Positions 52,130 through 61,715 of a stretch of DNA of 64,000 nt are shown here, piece by piece. The position numbers and the translations under genes were made by a program. The notes below the pieces were generated by a model. It was not told the DNA's origin. It was given only the letters and a program-made list of their open reading frames with translations, and did no database searches. Each line of letters begins with the position of its first letter. The first letter of the stretch is position 1. The DNA comes from CAIQQQ01 sp040399685 (GTDB lineage: Bacteria; Pseudomonadota; Alphaproteobacteria; Acetobacterales; Acetobacteraceae). The DNA lies in assembly GCA_040399685.1 (NCBI GenBank), contig JBBART010000003.1:1-64000 (forward strand), read 5' to 3'.

Positions 52130-53315
52130 CGGGCGGACGACGCTTTTTCGAGATCCAGTCGTTGTACCAAAGGGGCACGGTCGTCGCTAAAAGCGGCCGT
52201 GCCACCAGATAACCCTGCGCCTGCTCCACGCCCAGATCCTTCATCCGTTGCCACAGCGCGTCGGTCTCGACGCCTTCGGCCACGATGGTGAGGTGGGCGG
52301 CGCGGGCGGCGGCGATCGTGTCCATCAGAAAGGCGCTGGCGGCGGGCAGGGTGGCGCTTTCGCACACCAGGTCCTTGTCCAGCTTGAGGGTAGTGAACTG
52401 CAGGTCCAGCAGTCCCTGGTGATCGCGGGTGTGGGGGCCGACATCGTCGATCGCCAGGCCGTAGCCGATGCCGCGCAACGTCGACGTGGCGTGGCGCAGG
52501 CTGCTGAGTTCGGAGATCGGCCGGCTTTCGGTGAGTTCGATCACCACCCGATCAGCTGGCAGACCCGCCTGACGCCGCCGTGTCTCCAGCCAGGCCAGCG
52601 CCTCGGGCACCAGCAGCACATCCAGCGGGAAGTTGAGTGCCAGCGTCAGGCCAAAGCTGCCGAGCCGGCCTGTACTCCAATCGGTGAAGGCGCGGGTGAT
52701 CACCGCCTGGGTCAGCGGCCAGGCGAGGCCGGCGTCTTCGATCTGCGGCACGAACAGATCCGGTGACAGCACGCCGTATTTCGGGTGCTCCATGCGGGCG
52801 AGCACCTCAAGGCCCACCGGATGGCCGTCATCAAGACGCACGATCGGCTGGTAGCGCGTTTGCAGGCGACCGGCGGACAACGCGGCAGTCAGTTCGCCCA
52901 GCGTGGGGCCGCCCGCCGTGCCGCGCCCTGGTCGGTGGCTGATGTTCTGCGCCAAAGCGCGGCCGAGCCAGCCATGGCTGGGCCTGGGCACATAGGTGAC
53001 CGCCTGGGTGGGCAAATGGGGGGGAAGGTCCAGTGTCTCCCCCAGCACCACCAGGGTGATGCCGTCGTGACGGTCGGCCGTGATATCGAGAATTTCACCA
53101 AGCTGGTTTCCGGCCGCCATCGGCTGCAACAGCAGATGCGACACGTGCGGTGAACGCTCCGCCAGGAAGTCCATCGCCTCCTGTGGCGAACGGGCGGTGC
53201 GGATGGAGCCCAGACCCAATTCACGCGCTTGGTCGAACGCGTCCAGCTTCCAGCCCGAGCTGCCGCTCAGGATGACAAGGTTCAGGGAATCGGGATGATC
53301 CTTACCGTAAGGCAT
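52113..53315 (-). CDS. EAL-domain cyclic-di-GMP phosphodiesterase
   Basis: A 400-residue protein. Residues 1 to about 130 look like a degenerate receiver-type domain (LVILSGSSGWKLDAFDQA) without the clear phospho-acceptor motif. Residues about 140-390 are an EAL domain: QPIVRLDDGHPVGLEVLARM (signature here EVL), NFPLDVL, IELTES, IDDVG, KLDKDL, AEGVET and GYLVARP. The metal and catalytic residues I can check are present, so it probably hydrolyses c-di-GMP. Nearby surface-glycan and curli-like genes make a role in biofilm control possible but unproven. Confidence 0.88.
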   Translation of the reverse strand: MPYGKDHPDSLNLVILSGSSGWKLDAFDQARELGLGSIRTARSPQEAMDFLAERSPHVSHLLLQPMAAGNQLGEILDITADRHDGITLVVLGETLDLPPHLPTQAVTYVPRPSHGWLGRALAQNISHRPGRGTAGGPTLGELTAALSAGRLQTRYQPIVRLDDGHPVGLEVLARMEHPKYGVLSPDLFVPQIEDAGLAWPLTQAVITRAFTDWSTGRLGSFGLTLALNFPLDVLLVPEALAWLETRRRQAGLPADRVVIELTESRPISELSSLRHATSTLRGIGYGLAIDDVGPHTRDHQGLLDLQFTTLKLDKDLVCESATLPAASAFLMDTIAAARAAHLTIVAEGVETDALWQRMKDLGVEQAQGYLVARPLLATTVPLWYNDWISKKRRPPVTYSR

Positions 53316-53495
53316 TTCGGTCCGTGGCAGCGTCCATGCGTGAGACCCGTGTGGAAGGGGTATCGAATGTCATATCTGTACTTTTAAAATACACAATTGC
53401 AGATCTCGTATCCGGAAGTCTGACGAAGATGACAGGTGCCACAAAGAGGTGCCAACTCGTTTTCGTGACAACGTTAGGACGAAAGTTGATTGAAA

Positions 53496-55091
53496 ATGTG
53501 GATCATAAAAAAAATCGGTCTGGCCGTCACCGTGGGGATCGCGCTGCAATCCGCCCCAGCCGCGGTCAACGCACAGATTGCGCGCCCCGACCCGCGCGGG
53601 ACGGCACGTATTGGCATACAAACTGAAACGAGTTCAATCGACCCACATTTCGCGCTCGTCGGCGCAAATCAGGTGGTTTCGGCCCAAATTTTCGAGAGCC
53701 TGCTGTCATCAGATGCCGCGATGCGGCCACAGGCCGGGCTTGCCGATCGTTGGGAATTGGTGGCGGACGATGTGTGGGAATTTCACATCCGCCCCAACGC
53801 CATGTTCCACGATGGCAGCCCGGTGACGGCCGAGGATGTCCGCTTCAGCCTCGAACGCATGCCGCACGTGCCGGGAAGCCCGGCCCCCTATGTGCGACTG
53901 GCCGGCATCACCACCAGCGTCGAGGTGGTCAGCCCCTCGGTGTTGCGCTTGCACACGCGTGGTTTCGATCCGTCGGTGCCATTGCATGCGCTCGGCGCCT
54001 ACATCGTCTCGGCGCGGGTTGCCGCCGGCGCCAGTACGGCCGATTTCAATTCCGGGCGTGCCGCCATCGGCTCCGGCCCGTGGCGATTCGTGGAATACAA
54101 ACCCGGCGAGCGGCTGGTGCTGGACGCGGCACGGCCTGACCTTTCATATGGCCGCGCCATCATCCGCCCCATCGGCAACGACGCCGCCCGTCTGGCGGGC
54201 CTGCTGTCCGGCGATCTGGATCTGATCGACAGCGTGCCGCCCGATGACATGGAAAAACTGCGCACCAACACATCTGTCACGCTGTGGCAGGCGCCGTCGG
54301 CACGGATGATCTATATCGGGCTGGACCAGGAGCACGCGGTTTCCAGCCAGATTCAGGGCAATGATGGCAAGCCCCTGACCGTCAATCCGTTGCAGGACAT
54401 GCGCGTACGCCGGGCGATGAACATGGCGGTCAACCGGCCCCTGATCGTCGATCGCATCCTGCACGGCGCCGGTCGCCCGACCGGGCAATTGGTGCCAGAG
54501 GGCTTCGTTGGCCACGATCCGACGATCGCCCCACCCGGCTTCGACCTGCAAGGCGCTCGCAAGCTGCTGGCCGAGGCGGGGTATCCGGCTGGTTTCAAGA
54601 TCACGCTCACCTCGCCCAACAACCGCTATGTGCAGGACGACAAAACCGCCCAGGCGGTTGCGCAGATGTGGACGCGGGCCGGGATTGCCACCAGCCTGGA
54701 CGTGCTGCCCGCGAACGCCTTTTTCTCGCGCGCCGCCAAGCGGGAATTCTCGGCCTTCCTGATCGGCTTTGGTTCCACCGCTGGGGACAGCTACACCGGT
54801 ATGTCCCAGGTGCTGCACAGCTACGACGACACACGCGGCCTCGGCGCGCTCAACCGGTTCCGCTTTGCCGACAAGGCGGTGGACGCGGCCCTTGAACGGA
54901 GCCAATCGACCCGCGATCCCGAGGGCAGAGCGGCCGCCTTGCGAGAGGCGGCGCGGATCGCTTTCGTGCAGGACAACGCGATGATCCCGCTGCATTTCCC
55001 AGACAATGTCTGGGCGACACGGGCGGGACTGACCTACCGGCCAATGATGCAGGAAGGGGCGATGGCGGAGCTTCTTAGCCGCGCAAAATAG
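53496..55091 (+). CDS. ABC transporter solute-binding protein, family 5 (peptide type)
   Basis: A 531-residue exported protein with a signal peptide (MWIIKKIGLAVTVGIALQ, cleavage near VNA/QIARP). Family 5 features are GTARIGIQTETSSIDPHFA, RWELVADDVWEFHIRPNAMFHDGSPVTAEDVRFSLERM, and VRRAMNMAVNRPLIV. It binds a peptide or similar solute for an ABC importer, plausibly the ATPases at 48.8-50.9 kb, though the alcohol dehydrogenase and EAL genes lie between them and no permease is present. TTG at 53490 is an alternative start. Its 3' end is followed by repeat copy 3. Confidence 0.9.
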   Translation: MWIIKKIGLAVTVGIALQSAPAAVNAQIARPDPRGTARIGIQTETSSIDPHFALVGANQVVSAQIFESLLSSDAAMRPQAGLADRWELVADDVWEFHIRPNAMFHDGSPVTAEDVRFSLERMPHVPGSPAPYVRLAGITTSVEVVSPSVLRLHTRGFDPSVPLHALGAYIVSARVAAGASTADFNSGRAAIGSGPWRFVEYKPGERLVLDAARPDLSYGRAIIRPIGNDAARLAGLLSGDLDLIDSVPPDDMEKLRTNTSVTLWQAPSARMIYIGLDQEHAVSSQIQGNDGKPLTVNPLQDMRVRRAMNMAVNRPLIVDRILHGAGRPTGQLVPEGFVGHDPTIAPPGFDLQGARKLLAEAGYPAGFKITLTSPNNRYVQDDKTAQAVAQMWTRAGIATSLDVLPANAFFSRAAKREFSAFLIGFGSTAGDSYTGMSQVLHSYDDTRGLGALNRFRFADKAVDAALERSQSTRDPEGRAAALREAARIAFVQDNAMIPLHFPDNVWATRAGLTYRPMMQEGAMAELLSRAK

Positions 55092-55108
55092 TTAGAGGTA
55101 AAAGAAAG

Positions 55109-55226
55109 GGTTCTTTTTTGAAAAAAAGAACCAAAAAACTTCATCCATTGAGTTTTTGTGTGGAACGACCATGTCACACATCGAATGAATGAAGTTTTTT
55201 TGCTTCTTTTTCTCCAAAAAAAGAAG
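55109..55226. repeat. AT-rich composite hairpin element, copy 3
   Basis: Left hairpin GGTTCTTTTTT/AAAAAAGAACC (55109-55132) is identical to copy 2. AACTTCATCCATT and AATGAATGAAGTT then form an outer stem with one mismatch around a weaker TGTGTG/CACACA centre. The right hairpin is CTTCTTTTT/AAAAAGAAG (55203-55226). It lies between the solute-binding protein gene and the convergent secF. Confidence 0.8.
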
Positions 55227-55244
55227 GCCTTCCTTTAAATTTAT

Positions 55245-56207
55245 CTACCCAATCTTTCCCGGCGTCGACTTCTCAGCCGCCGGGGGCTGGGCTTCGCGCC
55301 GTAGTTGCTTCTCGCCGAGGAACAGCAGGATGGGCGCTGCGATGAAGATGGACGACGACGTGCCGACCACGATGCCGAACAGCATCACCCAGGCAAACCC
55401 CGACAAGGCGGTGCCGCCGAACAGGGCCAGGGGCAGGGCCGCGAGGAACAGCGTCATGGATGTGCCGAGCGTGCGGTTCAACGTTTCGTTGATCGACAGG
55501 TCGATCAGCTCACGAAGCGGCATCGACTTATATTTGCGCAGGTTCTCGCGCATCCGGTCATAGACCACCACCTTGTCGTTGGTGGAGTAGCCGATCACGG
55601 TGAGGATGGCGCCGACCATCACGAGGTCGAAGTCAAAGCGCGTGACCACCAGAAAGCCGATGGCCTTGGTCACGTCCAGAATGAGCGTCACCACCGCGCC
55701 GACGGCGAACTGCCATTCGAAGCGAAACCAGATATAGATCAGGATCATCAACATGCTGAAGCCCAGCGCCTTGATGCCATCCCAGAACAATTCGTTGGAA
55801 ACCGACGCGCCCACGGCCTCGGTGCGCTCGATGCGGCTGCCGGGCTGGGCCTTTTCCACGGCCGCGCGCACGAGGGTGACAACTTTCTGGGTGCCGGCCT
55901 CGGTGGCCTGGGCCTCCAGGCGGATGGCCACCTGGTCCTCGGCGCCGAAGCGTTGCACGCCCGGCTCATGCAGACCGGCCGCTGCGAGGGCGGCGCGAAT
56001 GGCGTTGAAATCGGCCGGGGCGGGGGTTTTGATCTCCATCAGGATCCCGCCCTTGAAGTCGATGCCGAGGCTCAGGCCAGGATGGAAGAACAGCACCAGC
56101 GAGGCGATCGACAGCACCGCCGACACGATCAGTCCGGCGAACCGGCCACGCATGAAGTGATAGGTGGTGCCGTCTTTAACAAGGCGGAAGGCGGGTTTGA
56201 TAAACAT
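55245..56207 (-). CDS. secF: SecF, protein-export membrane protein
   Basis: A 320-residue RND-type subunit with six predicted helices. GIDFKGGILMEIK at the N-terminus is the SecF signature, and the later LILDVTKAIGFLVV, VIGYSTNDKVVVYDRMREN and LGTSMTLFLAALPLALFG match. With SecD it uses the proton gradient to pull proteins out of the Sec channel. It follows secD by nine bases. Confidence 0.95.
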   Translation of the reverse strand: MFIKPAFRLVKDGTTYHFMRGRFAGLIVSAVLSIASLVLFFHPGLSLGIDFKGGILMEIKTPAPADFNAIRAALAAAGLHEPGVQRFGAEDQVAIRLEAQATEAGTQKVVTLVRAAVEKAQPGSRIERTEAVGASVSNELFWDGIKALGFSMLMILIYIWFRFEWQFAVGAVVTLILDVTKAIGFLVVTRFDFDLVMVGAILTVIGYSTNDKVVVYDRMRENLRKYKSMPLRELIDLSINETLNRTLGTSMTLFLAALPLALFGGTALSGFAWVMLFGIVVGTSSSIFIAAPILLFLGEKQLRREAQPPAAEKSTPGKIG

Positions 56208-56216
56208 GGTCAGGCC

Positions 56217-57785
56217 CTAAACCGGCAGCGGCGCGTTGCGGTGGCTCGAATACCAGCGAACCATGAACAGGCGCGCCACCATGGTGGCCGTGAACATGCT
56301 GGTGATGATGCCCACGGTGATGGTGACGGCGAAGCCGCGCACCGGCCCGGCACCGAAGAAGAACAGCATCACGTGGGCCAGGAAGGCCGTCATGTTGCTG
56401 TCGATGATGGTGGAGAAGGCGCGCTTGAAGCCGATTTCCATCGCGTTGATGGAGGAACGGCCGTGATGCGACTCCTCGCGGATGCGCTCGTTGATCAGGA
56501 TGTTGGCGTCCACCGCCATGCCCAGCGTGAGCAGGATGCCGGCCATTCCAGGCAGCGTGAGGGTTGCTTCGAACAGCGACAGGATGGCCAGCATGATCAC
56601 AAGGTTGGCCACCAGCGCGATGTTGGCGAACCAGCCGAACAGGCCATAGAAAACACCCATATAGGCCATCACCAGCACCAGCCCGGCGGTGAGCGCGATG
56701 GCGCCTGCCTTGATGCTGTCTGCGCCGAGTTGCGGCCCGACGCTGCGTTCCTCCACCACTGTCAGCGGCGCGGGCAGGGCGCCGGCGCGCAGCAGCAGCG
56801 AGAGGTCGGTGGCCGAACGGGCATCGTAGCGGCCGGAGATCTGGCCACGGCCGCCGGTGATGGCCTCGCGGATGACGGGGGCCGAGATCACCTTGTCGTC
56901 CAGCACGATGGCGAAGGGGTGACCCACGTTCTTGGACGAGATATCGGCGAAGCGGCGGGTGCCGATGCTGTCGAAGGTGAAGTTCACCACCCATTCGCCG
57001 GTCTGGCTGTTCTGCCCGGCGCGGGCATCGGTGAGGTTGGCGCCGTCCACTTCCACGCGCCGGCGCACGGCGACCTTATGGGTGGGCGAGCCTTCCAGCG
57101 GCAGGAAATCCACGCCCGGCGGTGCGACCGGCGATTGCGGGTTGGCGTTCTCATCGGTCAGCCGGAACGTCATGCGGGCGGTTTTGCCCAGCAGTTCCTT
57201 GATCCGGTTGGGGTCTTCAACGCCGGGAAGCTGGACGATGATGCGGCTGTCGCCCTGGCGGGAGATCAGCGGGTCCACCACGCCGGTTTCGTCGATACGG
57301 CGGCGGACGATCTCGATGGACTGCACCACGGCCGCGGTGGCGCGCTCCTTCAGCCCTTCGGGCGACAGCGTGGCCGTGGTCTGGCCGCCGCCGATATCGG
57401 CGAACACGAGATCGTTGCGTCCGGCCGCGTTGATGCCAAGCGGGGCTATGGCGGCGGTGGCCGCGGCCTGCAGGCTGGCATCGGGCACGCGCACCAGCAG
57501 GCGGTTCTGCTCAGGTTGCGGCGTGACCGTGAAGCGGTCGATCTTGGCGGCGCGCAGAGCGGTGCGCGAGGCATCCGCCAGCGAGTCGAGCCGTTCGCGC
57601 ACCACGGTGGCCATGTCCACTTCGAGCAGCAGGTAGCTGCCGCCGCGAAGATCGAGCCCCAGATGGATCGTGCGCCACGGCAGCCAGCTGACGGGCGCAG
57701 CCATCAGATTGGGCAGACAAAGGAGCGCCCCGAGCAGGCAGGCCCCTAGCACGAGAGCTGTTTTGAGGCGGCTGAAATACATCAT
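56217..57785 (-). CDS. secD: SecD, protein-export membrane protein
   Basis: A 522-residue SecD with LGLDLRGGSYLLLEVD at the start of the first periplasmic domain, the P1 base region, and the C-terminal helix group (AGILLTLGMAVDANILINERIREE, the D-A-N of the proton path). Usual length and order for the secD-secF pair. No yajC is adjacent. Divergent from the oxidoreductase gene. Confidence 0.96.
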   Translation of the reverse strand: MMYFSRLKTALVLGACLLGALLCLPNLMAAPVSWLPWRTIHLGLDLRGGSYLLLEVDMATVVRERLDSLADASRTALRAAKIDRFTVTPQPEQNRLLVRVPDASLQAAATAAIAPLGINAAGRNDLVFADIGGGQTTATLSPEGLKERATAAVVQSIEIVRRRIDETGVVDPLISRQGDSRIIVQLPGVEDPNRIKELLGKTARMTFRLTDENANPQSPVAPPGVDFLPLEGSPTHKVAVRRRVEVDGANLTDARAGQNSQTGEWVVNFTFDSIGTRRFADISSKNVGHPFAIVLDDKVISAPVIREAITGGRGQISGRYDARSATDLSLLLRAGALPAPLTVVEERSVGPQLGADSIKAGAIALTAGLVLVMAYMGVFYGLFGWFANIALVANLVIMLAILSLFEATLTLPGMAGILLTLGMAVDANILINERIREESHHGRSSINAMEIGFKRAFSTIIDSNMTAFLAHVMLFFFGAGPVRGFAVTITVGIITSMFTATMVARLFMVRWYSSHRNAPLPV

Positions 57786-57895
57786 GCGGCGACTGCGGCT
57801 CCAGGATAGCAGGCAAGGCGGCGGAGAATGACGAGATCACCCTGTTGGCGCAACCTTCGGCGGCTGCTATCGCCCACAGGCGTTTGGAGATCACC

Positions 57896-58876
57896 ATGAC
57901 AGTTTTGCGCATCGGCGTCGCCGGGGCCGGCCATTTTGGCCGTTTCCATGCCTTGAAGATCTCCGCCTCCCACCGCAGCAAGCTTGCGGGCGTGTATGAT
58001 CTAGACCCTGCCAGGGCCGCCCAGGTGGCGCGCGAGGCGGGTTCCGTGGCGATGAGCTTCGAGGCGCTGCTCGAATCGTGCGACGCGATTGTGGTCGCAG
58101 CGCCGGCCGAGGTGCATTACGCGCTGGCCGGCGCCGCCCTGCGCGCCGGGCGCCACGTGCTGGTGGAAAAGCCGATCGCGGCCACGCTGGAAGAGGCCGA
58201 CGGTATGGCGGCTCTGGCAAGGGACGGCGGCCTGGTGCTGCAGGTGGGCCATCTGCTGCGCTATTCCGCCGAGCACCAGGCGATCAGCGCCCGCATGCAG
58301 CGCCCGCTCTATATAGACTGTGTCCGCATCGCGCCGTTCAAGCCGCGCGGCACAGATGTGTCGGTGATTCTGGACCTGATGATCCACGATCTGGATTTCG
58401 TGCTATCGCTGGTCGACAGCCCGATTGCCAGCGTGGATGCGGTGGGCGCGCCGGTGGCCAGCGAGTTCGAGGACATCGCCAATGCGCGGGTGCGCTTTGA
58501 GAACGGCTGCGTGGCGGCGATCACCGCCAGCCGGATCTCGCTCAAGACAGAGCGCAAGATGCGGCTGTTCAGCCAGGAGGGCTACATGTCGGTGGATTTC
58601 AGCAGCCGCAAGCTGATGATGATCGGCCGCGAGCGCGGCTTTCCGATCCCAGGCACCGGCGGTGGCAAGATCGAGGAGATCACCTGGAAAGACCACGACA
58701 CGCTGGAAGCCGAACACGCAGCGTTCGCTGCCAGCATTCTGGACGGCGCCCCCGTGCTTGTGGATGCCGCGGCCGGACGGCGAGCGTTGGCGGCGGCGAT
58801 CGCTGTGACCGATTCGATGGCTCAGTCCCGCGCCATCGCCGAGGCCAGCGGGTTGATCGTCAATAAACCGAGATAG
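57896..58876 (+). CDS. Gfo/Idh/MocA-family oxidoreductase
   Basis: A 326-residue NAD(P)-dependent sugar-type dehydrogenase. The Rossmann motif is GVAGAGHFGRFHA, the family motif is VEKPIAATLEEAD, and DLMIHDLDFVLSL supplies the catalytic-site His/Asp. It probably oxidises a sugar nucleotide or inositol-like compound. The ATG at 57896 has GGAG seven bases upstream. It converges with the GT9 gene at 20 bases and could belong to lipid A or glycan metabolism. Confidence 0.87.
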   Translation: MTVLRIGVAGAGHFGRFHALKISASHRSKLAGVYDLDPARAAQVAREAGSVAMSFEALLESCDAIVVAAPAEVHYALAGAALRAGRHVLVEKPIAATLEEADGMAALARDGGLVLQVGHLLRYSAEHQAISARMQRPLYIDCVRIAPFKPRGTDVSVILDLMIHDLDFVLSLVDSPIASVDAVGAPVASEFEDIANARVRFENGCVAAITASRISLKTERKMRLFSQEGYMSVDFSSRKLMMIGRERGFPIPGTGGGKIEEITWKDHDTLEAEHAAFAASILDGAPVLVDAAAGRRALAAAIAVTDSMAQSRAIAEASGLIVNKPR

Positions 58877-58897
58877 AGGCGCCTCTACCGTTCGGGT

Positions 58898-59776
58898 TCA
58901 GACCAGCAGCGTGGTGGCGGCCCGCAAGGCGGCGTCCACGCTGAGATCCGCCATCGCATCGGTGGTCGACAACACCGCAGCCGCGCGGATGCCGGCCGGC
59001 GCGTATTCGGCGGCGGGTGTCGGCCCGAACAGTCCCAGCGTGGGCGTGCCAGCCGCGGCCGAGAGGTGCATCAAGCCGGAATCGTTGCCGACGAACAAGG
59101 CGCATCGCGTCAGGCAAGCGGCCGCCTGTGGCAGTTCCAATCGCCCCACCAGATCAATCGCATCCGGCAGCAACGCCAGCAGCGGGGCGGCGAGGGCGGC
59201 TTCCTGCGCACCCGGACCTGCGAAGATCGCAGCGCGCGCGCCCGTCAGCGGCCCGGCGGCGAGGGCATGGAACAAGGCGGCAAAACGCTCCGGCGGCCAC
59301 ACCTTGCCGGTCCAGTTCGCGGTGGGGCCGAGGGCCACGATCGGCCGACCGGACGGCATCAGGCGAAAGGCCATGGCGCGGTCTTCGGCGGCTGTCCACA
59401 CCACGGGCAAGGGCGCCGGCTCCAGCCGCAACAGGCGCGCCAACTGAACGGTTTTATGGCCCATGCTCTTGCGCATCACCGCCCGCGCCTTGGTGGGCAC
59501 GAGATAGGAAATCGCCGAGGCGCGGATATCCACCACCAGATCCCAGCGTGTGCCCACGGCTGCTGCCCAAAGCGGCGGCCAATGCCGGCCATAGGAGCGC
59601 TTCTCCATCACGATGGTGCGGTCACGCCGTGGCATCCGCGCAAACAGCCCCTCGGCCACCGGCCCACAGGCGATGGTGAAGCGCGCATCCGGGTATGTGC
59701 GCAGCAAATGGTCGAGCAGCCCGGTGGACAGCACCGCGTCGCCGATACGATTGGAGGTGACAAAAAGGATTCGCAT
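58898..59776 (-). CDS. Glycosyltransferase family 9 (heptosyltransferase-like)
   Basis: A 292-residue GT-B enzyme with MRILFVTSNRIGDAVLSTGLL, the GT9 N-terminus with the catalytic Asp, LGPTANWTGKVWPPERFAAL, and FVGNDSGLMHLSAAAGTPTLGLFGPT, the nucleotide-sugar site. It is an LPS-core-type transferase, whose sugar may be heptose or another; the usual companion heptose genes are absent here. The start is MRILF at 59776, rejecting an upstream extension. Divergent from asnB. Confidence 0.88.
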   Translation of the reverse strand: MRILFVTSNRIGDAVLSTGLLDHLLRTYPDARFTIACGPVAEGLFARMPRRDRTIVMEKRSYGRHWPPLWAAAVGTRWDLVVDIRASAISYLVPTKARAVMRKSMGHKTVQLARLLRLEPAPLPVVWTAAEDRAMAFRLMPSGRPIVALGPTANWTGKVWPPERFAALFHALAAGPLTGARAAIFAGPGAQEAALAAPLLALLPDAIDLVGRLELPQAAACLTRCALFVGNDSGLMHLSAAAGTPTLGLFGPTPAAEYAPAGIRAAAVLSTTDAMADLSVDAALRAATTLLV

Positions 59777-59889
59777 GGCTGCCGAATAGCACGCTCTGCC
59801 GCCTGCTTCGAGTGGGGTCGCCCGGGGGCTTTCTTTGCAGGCGCGCCCGCCCGGTGTACAGCCGAACAGCAACGGGTAAGAGGGTGGCC

Positions 59890-61668
59890 ATGTGTGGAAT
59901 CGCGGGCGTGATGACGCGCAACGGCATGCAACCGCCAGAGGGCGTATTTGACGCCATTCTGGACGATATGTTTGCAGCCATCGCCCATCGTGGCCCGGAT
60001 GGCAGCGCGCGCCTGGTGCGGGGCGATACCGCGCTGTTGCATCTGCGCCTGGCGATCATCGACATCGAAACCGGCGACCAACCGCTGTTCGGCACAAGCG
60101 ACGATCCGGAAACCGGCGTGGCGCTGGTGGGCAACGGCGAGATCTACAACAACCACGAATTGCGCCGCGCCATGCTGGCCACGCGGTTTCGCACCGGATC
60201 GGACTGCGAGCCGCCGGTGTTCCTCTATGAAGCGTGCGGGCCGGGCTTCGCCGACCGGCTGCGCGGCATGTATGCCCTGGCGGTGCACGACCCTGCCGCC
60301 AGCCGGCTGGTTCTGGTGCGCGACCCGTTCGGCATCAAGCCGCTGTATTATGCCCAGACCGATTCGTATTTCGCGTTCGCCTCCGAGCCGCAGGCATTGC
60401 TGGCCGCCGGATTCGGTCAGCGCGAGCCGAGTCGGCCGCGGGCTGCCGAATTGCTGCAACTGAAGTTCACCACCGGCGCCGAGACCATCTTTCCCGGCAT
60501 TCTGCGCGTGCTGCCCGGCCAGACTTTGGTGATCGAGCACGGCAACATCGTCTTGTCGCATCGCAGCACCGCCCTGCCGCCCGGCCTGCCGGTGCCGATC
60601 GATCACACCATGGCGCTGGCCAAGCTGGACGAGGTGCTGTTCGGCAGCGTGGTGGCGCATCTGCAATCAGACGTGCCGTATGGCCTGTTCCTGTCCGGCG
60701 GCGTTGATTCGGCCGCCCTGCTCGCCTTGATGTCCCGTGCCACCGGCAACCGCATCCAGGCGCTGACCGTGGGCTGGGCGGGCGGCGAGGGGGTGGATGA
60801 AACCACCGAGGCGCTGCGTCTGGCCGCGGCGCAAGGCGCAGATTGCACCCGTATCGAAATGGGCGAGGCGGATTTCTGGGCCTTGGCCCCTCGCATCGCC
60901 GCCACCATCGACGACCCGACAGCCGATGCGGCGATCCTGCCAAGCTGGATGCTGGGCGAGGCCGCCCGCAATGCCGGTTTGAAAGTGACCCTGTGCGGCG
61001 AAGGCGGCGATGAAATGTTCGGCGGTTACGCCCGCTACCGCAAACAACGCCCGCCCTGGCGTTGGATTGCCCGCAAGCCGCGCTCAGGCGGCGTGTTCGG
61101 CGCCAGCATTCCCGGCTTGGACGGATGGCGCGACGGCATTGCCGCCGTCGAGCACAGCATCACCGGCCACTCCCCGTTGCAGACGGCCCAGTTGGTCGAT
61201 TGCCAGGAATGGCTGCCGAACGACCTGCTGATCAAGCTGGACCGCTGCCTGATGGCGCACGGCGTCGAAGGGCGCACGCCGTTCCTGGACCCTGTGGTGG
61301 CCGATTTCGCGTTCGCTTTGCCGGACGATGAAAAGGCGTCCCTGCGCTACGGCAAGGTGCTGCTGCGCGAGTGGCTGGAAAACGCGTTTCCCCAGGCCGG
61401 CGCCTGGGCGCGCAAGAAGGGCTTCAAGCCCCCGGTCGGCGGCTGGATCGCCTCTGGCGGCCCACGGCTTGCGGCCTTGATCGCGGCCCAACCCGGTGTG
61501 GCGGCGCTGGTGCCGCGCGAGGTGGTGGAGCAGGCGGTGGCCCAGGCGGCGAGCAAGTCGCAGCGGGCGTGGAGCCTGCTGTATTACGCGCTGTGGCACA
61601 GCTATCACGTGATGGGCATCGATGCCTCCGGCGACATCGCGACGGTGTTGGAAGAGGCTGGACGCTAG
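59890..61668 (+). CDS. asnB: Glutamine-hydrolysing asparagine synthetase
   Basis: A 592-residue AsnB. The class II glutamine amidotransferase domain begins with the catalytic Cys at position 2 (MCGIAGVMTRNG) and has HRGPDG. The synthetase domain holds LFLSGGVDSAAL (ATP PP-loop) and LCGEGGDEMFGGYARY. Starting at 59890 fixes the N-terminal Cys. Some AsnB paralogues amidate sugars in O-antigen or peptide loci; near a GT9 gene this is possible, but general asparagine synthesis is simpler. Confidence 0.93.
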   Translation: MCGIAGVMTRNGMQPPEGVFDAILDDMFAAIAHRGPDGSARLVRGDTALLHLRLAIIDIETGDQPLFGTSDDPETGVALVGNGEIYNNHELRRAMLATRFRTGSDCEPPVFLYEACGPGFADRLRGMYALAVHDPAASRLVLVRDPFGIKPLYYAQTDSYFAFASEPQALLAAGFGQREPSRPRAAELLQLKFTTGAETIFPGILRVLPGQTLVIEHGNIVLSHRSTALPPGLPVPIDHTMALAKLDEVLFGSVVAHLQSDVPYGLFLSGGVDSAALLALMSRATGNRIQALTVGWAGGEGVDETTEALRLAAAQGADCTRIEMGEADFWALAPRIAATIDDPTADAAILPSWMLGEAARNAGLKVTLCGEGGDEMFGGYARYRKQRPPWRWIARKPRSGGVFGASIPGLDGWRDGIAAVEHSITGHSPLQTAQLVDCQEWLPNDLLIKLDRCLMAHGVEGRTPFLDPVVADFAFALPDDEKASLRYGKVLLREWLENAFPQAGAWARKKGFKPPVGGWIASGGPRLAALIAAQPGVAALVPREVVEQAVAQAASKSQRAWSLLYYALWHSYHVMGIDASGDIATVLEEAGR

Positions 61669-61671
61669 GCA

Positions 61672-61715
61672 GGCGCGGGACAGAGGGGGCAAACGGGCCC
61701 CCTCTGTCCCGCGCC
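61672..61715 (+). terminator. Large perfect hairpin after asnB
   Basis: GGCGCGGGACAGAGGGGGC (61672-61690) pairs over all 19 bases with GCCCCCTCTGTCCCGCGCC (61697-61715), loop AAACGG. It begins three bases after the asnB stop. There is no strict T-run, so it may be a 3' stabiliser as much as a terminator. Confidence 0.75.

Noticed and set aside
55305..57749. An 814-codon open frame opposite secD/secF
   Set aside because: It is antisense to two clearly recognised genes, rich in His, Gln, Gly and Ala, and typical of GC-rich third-position shadow frames.
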